A stretch of 64,000 bases of DNA. It comes from Paradevosia sp036499825. GTDB taxonomy: Bacteria; Pseudomonadota; Alphaproteobacteria; Rhizobiales; Devosiaceae. This document shows positions 17,566 through 25,913 of this stretch, in pieces. Each line of letters begins with the position of its first letter. Position 1 is the stretch's first letter. Made by a program: the position numbers and the translations under genes. A model generated the notes under the pieces. The model was given only the letters and a program-made list of their open reading frames with translations. It ran no database searches and was not told where the DNA came from. The stretch lies in assembly GCA_036499825.1 (NCBI GenBank), contig DASYCZ010000041.1, positions 124,001-188,000 of the forward strand, read 5' to 3'.

Positions 17566-18585
17566 TTAATGCTGGTATGCACGATCGTAAGGCTCGAGCG
17601 CATCGGCCAATCCCTGCAGATCGGCGGGAAGGTCGGCTTCGAAGAACATTTCCTCACCGGTCGTGGGGTGTTCGAAGCCCAGCTCCGCTGCATGGAGGGC
17701 CTGGCGTCCAAGACCGGCCACACTCGCTTTCAGCTCTTCGGGCAGGCGATTGATCTTGGTGGCATAGCCGGGCGCATAGACCGGGTCTCCAACCAGCGGA
17801 TGCCCGATATGGGTCATGTGCACGCGGATTTGATGCGTACGCCCGGTCTCCAGCTGGCACTGCAGCCGGGTGATCTCCCAGCCTTCGCCGCCAAAGCGCG
17901 CTTCGGTCAGATAATGGGTGATCGCCTCGCGCCCGTCGCGGCGCACGGCCTGCTTGAGACGGTTGTTCTGATCCCGGCCGAGCGGTGCGTCGACGGTGCC
18001 GCGGGCGCTTTGGGTCAGGCCCCAGACGAAGGCGGTGTAGGCACGATGGAGGGGGCCGGTGCGGCCGTGGTCGGCGAACTGGTCGGCCAGGTGCTTGAGC
18101 GCCCTGTCGGTCTTGGCGGCGACCATGACGCCGGACGTGTCGCGGTCGAGCCGGTGCACGATGCCGGGGCGCTTGACGCCGCCGATGCCGCGCAGGCTGT
18201 CGCCACAATGATAGATGAGGGCGTTGACCAGCGTGCCGGTCCAACTGCCCGGCGCCGGATGCACCACCATGCCGACCGGCTTGTTGATGACGATGAGCTC
18301 ATCATCCTCGTAAAGGATGTCCAGCGGGATGTTTTCGGGCTGCGGCTCGGGATCTTCCGGCTCGGGCGCCACGACAACGATTGTCTCGCCGGCCTTGACG
18401 CGGTATTTGGGCTCGCTCACGGTCACCCCGTCGACGCTCACTGCGCCTTCCAGGATCAGATCCTTGAGGCGGCTGCGGCTGAAGACGGTGTGGGCCTTGG
18501 CAAGCACGGCGTCGAGCCGGCCACCATTGGCCTGGGCATCGACAGTATAGGCGAACTCGACTTCCTCACCGGACAAATCCTGCAT
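17566..18585 (-). CDS. rluD: RluA-family 23S rRNA pseudouridine synthase (RluD-like)
   Basis: 339 residues from the ATG at 18585 (MQDLSGEEVEF). An N-terminal S4 RNA-binding domain (GGRLDAVLAKAHTVFSRSRL) precedes the synthase domain with the catalytic-Asp motif HRLDRDTSGVMV and later ETGRTHQIRVHMTHIGHP. This layout fits RluD, which modifies helix 69 of 23S rRNA. AGGAG lies six bases upstream of the start, inside the first codons of the divergent gene. The start codon overlaps that gene's ATG in the palindrome CATG at 18583-18586. Confidence 0.9.
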   Translation of the reverse strand: MQDLSGEEVEFAYTVDAQANGGRLDAVLAKAHTVFSRSRLKDLILEGAVSVDGVTVSEPKYRVKAGETIVVVAPEPEDPEPQPENIPLDILYEDDELIVINKPVGMVVHPAPGSWTGTLVNALIYHCGDSLRGIGGVKRPGIVHRLDRDTSGVMVAAKTDRALKHLADQFADHGRTGPLHRAYTAFVWGLTQSARGTVDAPLGRDQNNRLKQAVRRDGREAITHYLTEARFGGEGWEITRLQCQLETGRTHQIRVHMTHIGHPLVGDPVYAPGYATKINRLPEELKASVAGLGRQALHAAELGFEHPTTGEEMFFEADLPADLQGLADALEPYDRAYQH

Positions 18586-18931
18586 GAGTGCTCCTGATCC
18601 ATCGGCCGAAAACCAGCCCCTGTCTCCCGAAGCCAAGGCATTGCTTGGCCGCGCGCGACGGTCGTTCCTGTTTTCACTCGGCCTGTTGCTGGTCGGCTTT
18701 ATCGCTATCGCGGTGGCACTTGTCTACCGTTCGACGCGGGATGCCGGCCCTGCGCCTGCCGCTTATGCGGCGCAGTCCCTGCGCCTTCCACAAGGAGCGG
18801 ACGTGGTTTCGGCCGTCGCTGCCGGCGGTACGGTCAGCGTGACCTACAAGGTCGGTCCATCGACCCAGATGCGAATTTTCGACGGCAAGACCGGCGCCAT
18901 GACGCAGCAGCTGGATATCGTCACCGAATAA
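18584..18931 (+). CDS. Membrane-anchored protein, DUF6476-like
   Basis: 115 residues: a short cytoplasmic N-terminus, one transmembrane helix (FLFSLGLLLVGFIAIAVALV, about 29-48) and a small periplasmic beta domain (LPQGADVVSAVAAGGTVSV, then MRIFDGKTGAM). This resembles the short anchored proteins grouped as DUF6476, commonly found beside rpoH and rluD in alphaproteobacteria. The family name is from memory of its shape and context. The function is unknown. Divergent from rluD with overlapping start codons; no good ribosome binding site is visible. Confidence 0.7.
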   Translation: MSAPDPSAENQPLSPEAKALLGRARRSFLFSLGLLLVGFIAIAVALVYRSTRDAGPAPAAYAAQSLRLPQGADVVSAVAAGGTVSVTYKVGPSTQMRIFDGKTGAMTQQLDIVTE

Positions 18932-18937
18932 AATCGG

Positions 18938-20119
18938 TCAGTTGCGGCTCTGGATGTCGCGGATCGCCGCCATGCGGTCCGACACCGAGCCGCCGCGGCG
19001 TCCCTTGGCGGGCGGCTGCGGGTGCACCGGGATTTCCTCGATGTTGAGGCCATCATCGGCAAAACGTTGCACGCGGTCGAAGAGACTTTCCTCGGCCTCG
19101 ATGGGGCCGTTGCTTTCCACAGCATAGACCAGGCGGCTGACGTCGGAGGCGATGTCATTGAGACGCTCGCGCAGATGCGACTGTTCGATGCGCTCGCTGT
19201 CCCAATCGGCCATGATGCCGGCTTCAAGGCCCAGCACCCTGGTGCGCAGGGCTTCCACCTGATCCTCGAGCGTAAGTTTTTCGGCGAGCAACTGCTGGTT
19301 GCGGCTGGATTCGTTGTCGGTGCTCGATCCGGTTTCCTCGAGCAGGGCATTGAGCTGGCTTTCAGCGCTGGCGAGACGGGCTTCCGCGGTCAGCAGTTCG
19401 TCAGCGGCGGCCGTTGCGGTGTCGTCCTTGCTGGCCAGCGACTCGCGCAACTGGCGGATGATGGCGTTGGTGTCGCTGGTGCGCCTGTCGGAGGATTCCA
19501 GCCGTTCCAGCAGGCCCCGCGCCTGGTCTTCCAGATAGGTGCTGCGCTTGCGCTCGACGGCGAGCGCGGTGAGCAGGCGGTCGATATCGTCGTCATAATC
19601 GCCACCCAGGGCCTCGCCATCGAGATCTGTGCTCTTGGGCAGCTTGCCGTGCAGCGCTTGACGCGCCTCTTCGAGTTCATCGACCTTGCGGGTGAAATCC
19701 CTGTCACGCATACGCAGGCGATGCGTCAGGTCGGTGGTTTCCTTTTCGAGGTCGAGCACGCGACCGCGTAATTCGTTCTCACGTTCTTCCAGTTCGCGGA
19801 CGACCAGCATGTGCTGATCGCGTTCGGTCTTGAGCTGGGCGACATCGGTCTTCTTGCGGCTGATGTCGCCGACCTGCTCGGCCAGGCGCTTGCGCAATTG
19901 CTCGATATTCATTTCGAGCCGGCGGGTCGACAGCGCGAACTCGGCCCGCAGCTGGTCCTTGTCGGCGCGGAATTCGGCCATGGTCATGGGCGTTGCCGCC
20001 TCGATGCGCTTGCGCGTCAGGCGCACGGCCCGCCGCCAGATGGCGGGCATGATCATCAACGCCACAAGGCCCGCTACCAGCAGGCCGAGTGCGAAATACA
20101 TGATGCTTTCGACGGGCAT
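18938..20119 (-). CDS. Membrane-anchored coiled-coil protein
   Basis: 393 residues. One N-terminal helix (MYFALGLLVAGLVALMIMP) anchors a long cytoplasmic coiled coil (about 45-330) rich in Glu, Arg and Leu heptads, for example LRAEFALSTRRLEMNIEQLR and LVVRELEERENELRG. The C-terminus is basic (KGRRGGSVSDRMAAIRDIQS). Similar proteins occur in Hyphomicrobiales near eipA, with no known function; a cell-envelope or scaffold role is possible. It is convergent with the DUF6476-like gene, leaving six bases. Confidence 0.75.
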   Translation of the reverse strand: MPVESIMYFALGLLVAGLVALMIMPAIWRRAVRLTRKRIEAATPMTMAEFRADKDQLRAEFALSTRRLEMNIEQLRKRLAEQVGDISRKKTDVAQLKTERDQHMLVVRELEERENELRGRVLDLEKETTDLTHRLRMRDRDFTRKVDELEEARQALHGKLPKSTDLDGEALGGDYDDDIDRLLTALAVERKRSTYLEDQARGLLERLESSDRRTSDTNAIIRQLRESLASKDDTATAAADELLTAEARLASAESQLNALLEETGSSTDNESSRNQQLLAEKLTLEDQVEALRTRVLGLEAGIMADWDSERIEQSHLRERLNDIASDVSRLVYAVESNGPIEAEESLFDRVQRFADDGLNIEEIPVHPQPPAKGRRGGSVSDRMAAIRDIQSRN

Positions 20120-20296
20120 GGCCCACCTCCCGCATATCGACCAACGCCAAAGCCCCGCTGCGAAGGGGCTTGTTACACATGACAGGTCGGGCGACCTACC
20201 GCCATGTTTGCCAATGATTAACCTTACCGGATTTGCGAAAGCCGGTCACCAGCAGCGGTGGTCACACCTTCGAGGTGGACTGAATAACCTTCTGGA

Positions 20297-20869
20297 TTAG
20301 AAGGGGTTCCAGGTGGGCTCCTGCGTAAACTTCAGATAACCGACATTGACGCCCAGGCGGGCGCCGACGCCCGAGCGGATCGGCACCATGACGACGTCCT
20401 GGCGCTTCAGGACCGTCATGCCGAGGCCACCCACCACATAGGCCGAGCCGTTGACGCCGGGATAGCGCTCATAAACGGCCTGGATGTTGGGCAGCGAGTA
20501 CACCAGGATCATGACCTTGGAGCCGTCGCCGCCGATGTCGAAGCCGATCGACGGCCCCTGCCAGTAGACCGGATATTGGCCCATATTGCGGGTATAGAGC
20601 GTTCCCTGGCCGTATTTGGCGCCGGCGAACAGGGCGCCGCCGGCTTCGTCGCCAAGGATGTAACCATTGGGCTGGCCATATTGCGACACGGAGCGCTCGA
20701 CCAGGGAGGCGAGGCCCTGGGCGACGGAGCCGAAGAAGGCGCTGCCGGTATCGACGAGTTCGCTGGCCGAATAGGTATCGCTGAGCGAGCCTTGTGCCTG
20801 TGCTTGCGCGGCCTGGGGCGCGAGAAGACCAAAGAGCAGAACCAGGCTCAGGGCGAGGTGTTTGAACAT
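20297..20869 (-). CDS. eipA: EipA-like periplasmic protein (DUF1134)
   Basis: 190 residues starting with a signal peptide (MFKHLALSLVLLFGLLAPQA, cleavage near AQA). The mature part carries DUF1134 hallmarks: GSAFFGSVAQGLASLVE, a GYILGDEAGGA-like glycine-rich start, GPSIGFDIGGDGSK and the C-terminal GVGARLGVNVGYLKFT. In Brucella, EipA is a small beta-barrel periplasmic protein needed for envelope integrity. Full length here. A 15-base palindrome (20923-20937) and a CtrA-like box (20996-21014) lie upstream. Confidence 0.88.
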   Translation of the reverse strand: MFKHLALSLVLLFGLLAPQAAQAQAQGSLSDTYSASELVDTGSAFFGSVAQGLASLVERSVSQYGQPNGYILGDEAGGALFAGAKYGQGTLYTRNMGQYPVYWQGPSIGFDIGGDGSKVMILVYSLPNIQAVYERYPGVNGSAYVVGGLGMTVLKRQDVVMVPIRSGVGARLGVNVGYLKFTQEPTWNPF

Positions 20870-20922
20870 GTCTCAGTCTCCAGAGAGCTGGCGCGCGGGG
20901 CGAGCATTTACCAAGGGCTCAT

Positions 20923-20937
20923 GGTTAGCAGCTAACC
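20923..20937. promoter_or_regulatory. Palindrome between eipA and the YHS gene
   Basis: GGTTAGC-A-GCTAACC is a perfect 7-1-7 inverted repeat. It lies 54 bases upstream of eipA and 43 bases before the divergent ATG. It may be an operator; the protein that binds is unknown. Confidence 0.4.
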
Positions 20938-20979
20938 TCGGCGCGAAGCGTAAACTACGCATACGCGGTCATCGGGGCG

Positions 20980-21465
20980 ATGATGGGGCAAATCCGTAAA
21001 CAAATCTTAACCATAGTCCTGCTGGCGGCATTTGCTGCCCTGGCGCCGGCCGCGCAGGCAGCGTCGGTGGTGACCACGATCGTCACCAATCCGCTGACCG
21101 GCATCGCGCTCGATGGCTACGATCCCATCAGCTATTTCACCGAAGTCGAGCCGCTCGAGGGCACCTCCAGCTTCAGCTATGACTGGGGTGGGGTGACCTG
21201 GTATTTCGCCAATGTGGCCAATCGTGACGTGTTCAAGGCTTCACCGGAGATCTATGCGCCGCAATTCGGCGGGCATTGCACGATGAGCCTGTCGCGCGGC
21301 TTTCTGTCCGATGGCAATCCGCGGGTCTACCTGGTGCTCGGGCAGCAGCTTTTCCTGTTCTACTCCGCCGCCAACCGCGAAGCCTTTCTGCTGTCGCCCG
21401 CCAAGGCGCTCACCGATGCGATCGCCCAGTGGCCCAATCTGGCTGCGACGCTATCGACGCAGTAG
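20980..21465 (+). CDS. Exported YHS-domain protein
   Basis: 161 residues. A signal peptide (ILTIVLLAAFAALAPAAQAA, about 8-27) is followed by a YHS-like fold: VTNPLTGIALDGYDPISYFTE, WYFANVANRDVFKASPEIYAPQ (written here only as its two halves WYFANVANRDVF and KASPEIYAP), and FGGHCTMSLSRG. The YHS core normally binds metal or sits next to metal enzymes; here Cys and His in GGHC could be ligands. The role is unknown. It is divergent from eipA and upstream of chpT by 82 bases on the same strand. Confidence 0.75.
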   Translation: MMGQIRKQILTIVLLAAFAALAPAAQAASVVTTIVTNPLTGIALDGYDPISYFTEVEPLEGTSSFSYDWGGVTWYFANVANRDVFKASPEIYAPQFGGHCTMSLSRGFLSDGNPRVYLVLGQQLFLFYSAANREAFLLSPAKALTDAIAQWPNLAATLSTQ

Positions 21466-21547
21466 CGCGGGGTTGATTGCCCTGAGGCCGCTGCTGCGCC
21501 ATGTTTGGCGTCACTGATTCTGGTGCAGCAATATCGAGAGGCATTTC

Positions 21548-22210
21548 ATGGCCGAATTCATCGAGCTCAAGGCGACGGATCTGGCGGCTATGCTGTGTTC
21601 GCGCGTCTGTCACGATCTCATCAACCCGGTCGGTGCCATTGGCAACGGCCTCGAAGTGCTGGCCGATCCCGGGCAGACCGAGATGGCGCCTTTCGCCCGT
21701 GATCTCATCGCCAATGCCGCCAAGCAGTCGCGCGTCAAGCTCGAGTTCGCGCGCCTCGCCTATGGGGCCTCTTCGACCGCAGGCACGGATTTCGATACGC
21801 GCGAATGCGAGCGCGTCGCCAAACTGCTGTTCGAGATCGAAAAGGCCGAGCTGGACTGGCAGGTGCCGCTGATCCTTTTGCCCAAGCATAAGGCCAAGCT
21901 GTTCATGAACATGCTGCTGATCGCAGCCGGCTCGGTGCCGCGCGGTGGTTATGTGCGGGCAGCGATCAGCGGGGCGGCAGGGCAGGAGGTGTTCCGGTTT
22001 ACCGCCAAGGGGCCCAAGACATTGATCCCGAGCGGTGCGGAGGGGTTGCTCTCGGGTTCGCCCGAGGAAGGCGTCGATGCCCGGGGTATCCAGCCATTCT
22101 ACACCGGCGTTCTGGCGCGGATGACCGATATGGAGATCAAGATCGGCATCGAGAACGAGGAATTCGTCTTCACCGCCACGCCCAAGCCGGTCGAAGCCGC
22201 CGCAGCCTGA
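21548..22210 (+). CDS. chpT: Histidine phosphotransferase ChpT
   Basis: 220 residues. It relays phosphate from CckA to CtrA and CpdR. The dimerisation/phosphotransfer motif CSRVCHDLINPVGAIGNGLE gives the phosphorylated His22. The second half is the degenerate ATPase-like domain (MNMLLIAAGSVPRGGYVRA; late YTGVLARMTDMEI). An ATG at 21548 with upstream GAGAGG fits. Its partner ctrA lies 4 kb downstream in this window. cckA is not here. Confidence 0.93.
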   Translation: MAEFIELKATDLAAMLCSRVCHDLINPVGAIGNGLEVLADPGQTEMAPFARDLIANAAKQSRVKLEFARLAYGASSTAGTDFDTRECERVAKLLFEIEKAELDWQVPLILLPKHKAKLFMNMLLIAAGSVPRGGYVRAAISGAAGQEVFRFTAKGPKTLIPSGAEGLLSGSPEEGVDARGIQPFYTGVLARMTDMEIKIGIENEEFVFTATPKPVEAAAA

Positions 22211-22552
22211 TCACTTCAGCGGGTCGTGCCCCCAGTTCATCAGCGAATAGCGCCACCGCGTCTTTGAAACATCGCCCGCGGGGCGCTGTTTGAGGTGGCG
22301 GGCGACGAAGCCGGCAACTTTCCGCATGTGCTTGTAGTCGGCTTCGGTCAACTCGCTGTTCTTGGTCCTGAGCAGTTTGACTATGCGCCGGCCTGAAGCA
22401 TGGCCGACCGATTCTTCGCCAGGGGCGCGGTCCTGGGGCCAGCCGACGGCGTTGCTTGGCTCGGTCTTGAGCCAGCTTGCGAGGTCGGGCACCTCCATGT
22501 TCACCGCGGCGGCAAAACGTTTCCGGATATCGGTCTTGTCGTCTTCGGTCAT
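22211..22552 (-). CDS. DUF3140 family protein
   Basis: 113 residues, soluble and basic. It matches the DUF3140 pattern: an N-terminal KTDIRKRFAAAVNMEVPDLA, then GRRIVKLLRTKNSELTEADY, KHMRKVAGFVARHLKQRP and the C-terminal RWRYSLMNWGHDP. The family is widespread in soil bacteria and its function is unknown; the conserved basic helices suggest nucleic-acid contact, which is only a guess. It begins on the base after the chpT stop and is convergent with it. Confidence 0.85.
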   Translation of the reverse strand: MTEDDKTDIRKRFAAAVNMEVPDLASWLKTEPSNAVGWPQDRAPGEESVGHASGRRIVKLLRTKNSELTEADYKHMRKVAGFVARHLKQRPAGDVSKTRWRYSLMNWGHDPLK

Positions 22553-22604
22553 ATCGTGCTCCTGACGTCAGCGAAGAACACCACGGCGGCGGAATGGTTC
22601 GCGG

Positions 22605-23183
22605 TCAGGCGATCTCCACCAGGAGTTTGACGGCGGCGACGATGGTGTCGCGCTGTTGCTCGTGAGTGAACGGCCCGACTTCGGCGAGGGCGGCGCCGTA
22701 TTCGGGCAGGACGTCGTTCCAGACGCTGGCGATGCTCAGCACGAGGCCCAGCAGCACTGCCGGGGGAAACCGGCGCGACAGTTGCCCGGCCTGCTGGGCG
22801 GCCGCAATGGCATCTGTCTTGGACCTGTTGGCTGCCACGATGGCTTCGATCTGGTAGGTGTTGGCACTACGCTCCAGCCGCGCCCAGGTGGCGAGGCGGC
22901 TGAGGCCAGGCTTGGCGCGATAATAGTCGAACAATCGGGCCGCATAATCGGGCAGATTGCCGGCGTCGAAGGGCACGGCTTCCAGCGTGGCGACCACATG
23001 GGCGTCGAACACTGCCGTCAGCAGATCGTCCTTATTGCCAAAGTAAGCGTAGATCAGGGATTTGTTGGCGCCCGCCATCGCGGCGATCCTGTCGATGCGC
23101 GCGCCCGCGATGCCGCGTTCAGCAAACTCGGTATGAGCCGCGATGAGGATGCGTTTCCTGGTCTCCTGGGCGTTTCCCGCCAT
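22605..23183 (-). CDS. TetR family repressor
   Basis: 192 residues. An N-terminal helix-turn-helix of the TetR type (TRKRILIAAHTEFAERGIAG, then AMAGANKSLIYAYFGNKDDLL) is followed by a ligand-binding helical domain (TetR_C-like, AARLFDYYRAKPGLSRLATW). The intergenic region with the divergent SDR gene carries two related palindromes, so it probably represses that gene and itself. The target gene is now interrupted by a stop codon. Confidence 0.88.
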   Translation of the reverse strand: MAGNAQETRKRILIAAHTEFAERGIAGARIDRIAAMAGANKSLIYAYFGNKDDLLTAVFDAHVVATLEAVPFDAGNLPDYAARLFDYYRAKPGLSRLATWARLERSANTYQIEAIVAANRSKTDAIAAAQQAGQLSRRFPPAVLLGLVLSIASVWNDVLPEYGAALAEVGPFTHEQQRDTIVAAVKLLVEIA

Positions 23184-23197
23184 TTTTCTTACTTTCT

Positions 23198-23213
23198 AAC
23201 TAACTGGTTGGTT
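23198..23213. promoter_or_regulatory. TetR operator 1 (candidate)
   Basis: AACTAACTGGTTGGTT is a near-palindrome (one mismatch) 15 bases upstream of the tetR start. It shares the AACTA/GGTTGG elements with operator 2. Confidence 0.6.
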
Positions 23214-23249
23214 GACTCGATGGGCGGCGCATCCATATGCAATGGGTAT

Positions 23250-23265
23250 CCAACTAAATAGTTGG
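23250..23265. promoter_or_regulatory. TetR operator 2 (candidate)
   Basis: CCAACTA-AA-TAGTTGG is a perfect 7-2-7 palindrome, about 80 bases upstream of the SDR start and 67 from tetR. Paired operators in a divergent gap are typical of TetR autoregulation. Confidence 0.65.
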
Positions 23266-23343
23266 TTGGAAGGTCAGCTCATACATCATCGACGCCGGAT
23301 TTCACAAGCGGCGATGGTCGATGAGAGCTGGAAAGGAATGAAA

Positions 23344-24174
23344 ATGTCCAGAGTCTGGTTCGTAACCGGCAGCTCTCGCGGCCTTGGCCGCGCCATCGTC
23401 GAGGCGGCACTGGCCGCCGGCAACAAGGTAGCGGCAACGGCGCGCAAGCCTGAACAGCTTGCCGAACTGGTGTCGCGCTATGGCGACAATGTCCTGCCAC
23501 TGGCACTCGATGTCACCGATGCGGCCGCGGCGCGGGCAGCGGTCGCTGAAGCCGTAAGAGCTTTCGGGCGGCTCGACGTCGTGGTTAACAATGCCGGCTA
23601 TGGCGACGTGGCTTCGGTGGAAGATGTCACCGAAGAAGACTTCAAGGCACAGATCGACACCAACTTCTATGGCACCGTGCATGTCACCAAGGCGGCCCTG
23701 CCGGCGCTCCGGCAACAGGGTGGCGGCCACATCATGCAGATCACCTCGATCGGCGGCCGCACCTGCAATACGGGCCTGTCTGCCTATCAGAGCGCCAAAT
23801 GGGCAGTGGAGGGATTCTCCGGTGTCCTGGCCCTGGAAGTGGCGCCCCTCAACATCAAGGTGACGATCATCGAGCCGGGCGGTTTCCGCACCGACTGGGC
23901 CGGATCATCCATGACCATTCCGCCGGTGAGCGAGCCCTATCGGTAGACCGTCGGCGCGATGGCGGCCCGCTTTCAGAACGGCAGTTTCAAACCGGCCGGA
24001 GATCCCGACAAGGCGGCACAGATATTGCTGCAGGTCGCAGAACTGCCGGAGCCGCCTTTGCACCTCATCCTGGGCCAGGCAGCGTACAAGATGGTGCATG
24101 ATTTCGAGACCGCTCGTCTCGAGGCCGACAAACAATGGCAGCATCTGAGCTTTGCGACGGAAGCCGAAGACTGA
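23344..24174 (+). pseudogene. SDR oxidoreductase gene interrupted by an in-frame TAG
   Basis: Short-chain dehydrogenase with the NAD(P) motif TGSSRGLGRAI, NNAGYGD, and Ser/Tyr/Lys catalytic residues in ITSIGG and YQSAKWAVEG. Translation from the ATG at 23344 (AAGGA seven bases upstream) stops at TAG 23944-23946 after EPYR. The same frame continues without another stop to TGA 24172-24174 and encodes 75 more residues (AARFQNGSFKPAGDPDKAAQ, and a helical C-terminus) that are the usual end of this SDR type. One base change explains it. The truncated 200-residue product keeps the active site, so partial function is possible. Confidence 0.8.
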
Positions 24175-24288
24175 AGTGCTGCTGCGAGTTGAAACCTTGC
24201 GGTAACCATTCGTAGTGAGTTTTCGATGATAGTGTGGGGGCGTTCGGCTACATGCCGACGCCTTTTCCATGCCTGCCGGAGGCAGCAA

Positions 24289-24657
24289 TTGAAATCCTGC
24301 CTGATCGTCGATGACTCCAGCGTCGTGCGCAAAGTGGCGCGGCGCATTCTCGAGGACATGGATTATATCGTCGAGGAAGCCGAGGACGGGCAGGAGGCCT
24401 TCGACAAGTGCCGGCAGGAAATGCCCGACGCCATCCTGGTCGATTGGCAGATGCCGATCATGGGCGGCATCGAGTTCCTGAAGCTGCTGCGCGCTTATAT
24501 CGGCGGGGAAAAGCCCCGCACGGTGTTCATGACCACCGAGAACGATATCGGCCAGATCGCTCTGGCGCTGCGGGCCGGCGCCAGCGACTATATGATGAAG
24601 CCGTTCGACCGCGATATCCTCGAGGCCAAGTTCCAGGAACACGCCAGGGCCAACTAG
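24289..24657 (+). CDS. CheY-like single-domain response regulator
   Basis: 122 residues, receiver domain only. From the TTG at 24289 (GGAGG six bases before): MKSCLIVDDSS supplies the acidic pair Asp8-Asp9, the phosphorylated Asp52 is in ILVDWQMP, Thr82 lies in VFMTTEND, and Lys104 in YMMKPFDR. All key residues are present. It lies between chpT and ctrA, so it may take part in the same phosphorelay, like DivK or CpdR, but its sequence is closer to chemotaxis CheY. The partner kinase is unknown. Confidence 0.88.
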   Translation: MKSCLIVDDSSVVRKVARRILEDMDYIVEEAEDGQEAFDKCRQEMPDAILVDWQMPIMGGIEFLKLLRAYIGGEKPRTVFMTTENDIGQIALALRAGASDYMMKPFDRDILEAKFQEHARAN

Positions 24658-24658
24658 C

Positions 24659-25282
24659 CTAGTTGCTGGTGACCTGCGAGACGCCCATGCCGCTGATCCT
24701 GCCGCCGTCCTGGCTGAAGGTGATCACCTGCTGCTGCTGGGTATCCGGATTTGCCGGCTCGGGCGTGATGCGCATGTAGACCAGGTCGCCGGTTCCCGGC
24801 GCCTCGCCGAGTAGCCGTTTGACGTTGGCGATCGAACCGCCGAGGCTGGGAAGGCCAAGGTTCGGCACGCCCAATTGCTGTGGCGCTGGAGCGCAGCCCC
24901 ATTCTGGGAGGGCCTTCTCGGTCGAGGCGGCCACCATGGCCACCGCGCCATCGCTCATCTCGCCGCTCGAGCCAAACCAGACCGTGTGGTCGGGCGCCGC
25001 ATAGCAGACCCACAGGACATGGTCGCCCGCCTGGCCCGTCTCACGCACTTCGCCTCCGAAGGCTTTGGTCACCTCATCGAGCGTGGTGCTCTCGAGGGTA
25101 ACCTCGAGCGGGCCGGCGGTGATCAGGCCGACGGCTTCCCGAGGGCTGGGCGCGGAATCGGGGATGGGCGTATCGCTATAGATATTCCTGGCGAAGCCGC
25201 CGAAGACGAAATCCTGCGCCAGCGCCGGAGAGGCGGCGCAAAGGAGGGCTGGCAGGAGGGTGGCAAGGGCAAGATGGTTCAT
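24659..25282 (-). CDS. Exported protein of unknown function
   Basis: 207 residues from the ATG at 25282. A clear signal peptide (MNHLALATLLPALLCAASPA, cleavage before QDF). The mature part has EVTLESTTLDEVTKAFGGEV and a lone pair of Cys (WVCYAAPD, EWGCAPA) that could form a disulfide in the periplasm. No domain recognised. Its 3' end is one base away from the end of the convergent response regulator gene. Confidence 0.7.
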   Translation of the reverse strand: MNHLALATLLPALLCAASPALAQDFVFGGFARNIYSDTPIPDSAPSPREAVGLITAGPLEVTLESTTLDEVTKAFGGEVRETGQAGDHVLWVCYAAPDHTVWFGSSGEMSDGAVAMVAASTEKALPEWGCAPAPQQLGVPNLGLPSLGGSIANVKRLLGEAPGTGDLVYMRITPEPANPDTQQQQVITFSQDGGRISGMGVSQVTSN

Positions 25283-25465
25283 CGGATCGACTTGTGAGCG
25301 TGTTGGTGTCAGCGCCACAGTATTCTATTCTTGCAGGAGGAAAACTGGCCTTTGAGGAAGGCGAAAGTTTTTCGCCGATTTGTCGAAGTGCCGTTTCGCC
25401 GTTCGTCGTGATCATAGAGCCCGGGATCTTGAGCGGGCCGCAAGCGATTTTTGAGAGGAAGCAAA

Positions 25466-25903
25466 ATGGACGAGAACACGCAGTTCCCCACGCCCAAGCC
25501 GGGAGACGAGGGCTATGTGACGGGCGTTACGCCCTATGTGAATATCAGCGATGCCAATGGCGCAGCGGCCTTTTACGAGCGGGCGTTCGGCGCCAAGACG
25601 GTCAACAAGATGCCCGCCGACGATGGCAAGCGGCTCATTCACTGCCATCTGGTCATCAATGGCGGTCCGGTGATGTTCAGTGACTTCTTTCCAGAGCATG
25701 GCTATCCGCTGGTGAAGCCGCAGGCGTTCACCCTGCATCTGCAGGTCGACGATCCGCAAGGCTGGTGGGACAGGGCCGTGGCCGCCGGCTGCACTGTGCA
25801 TATGCCGATGGCCCAGCAGTTCTGGGGCGACTATTACGGCACGGTGCTCGATCCCTACGGCGTCTACTGGTCGATCGGCGGCAAGCCCAAGGCGCAGGGT
25901 TGA
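25466..25903 (+). CDS. VOC superfamily protein (PhnB/glyoxalase-like)
   Basis: 145 residues, one vicinal-oxygen-chelate module: GVTPYVNISDANGAAAFYER, FGAKTVNKMP, IHCHLVINGGPVMFSDFFPE and VLDPYGVYWSIG. It is of the PhnB-like type often called 3-demethylubiquinone-9 methyltransferase-like in databases; enzymatic activity is unproven. The ATG at 25466 follows GAGAGGAAG. It is followed after ten bases by a DoxX protein in the same orientation. Confidence 0.85.
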   Translation: MDENTQFPTPKPGDEGYVTGVTPYVNISDANGAAAFYERAFGAKTVNKMPADDGKRLIHCHLVINGGPVMFSDFFPEHGYPLVKPQAFTLHLQVDDPQGWWDRAVAAGCTVHMPMAQQFWGDYYGTVLDPYGVYWSIGGKPKAQG

Positions 25904-25913
25904 GGAGGCCGGC

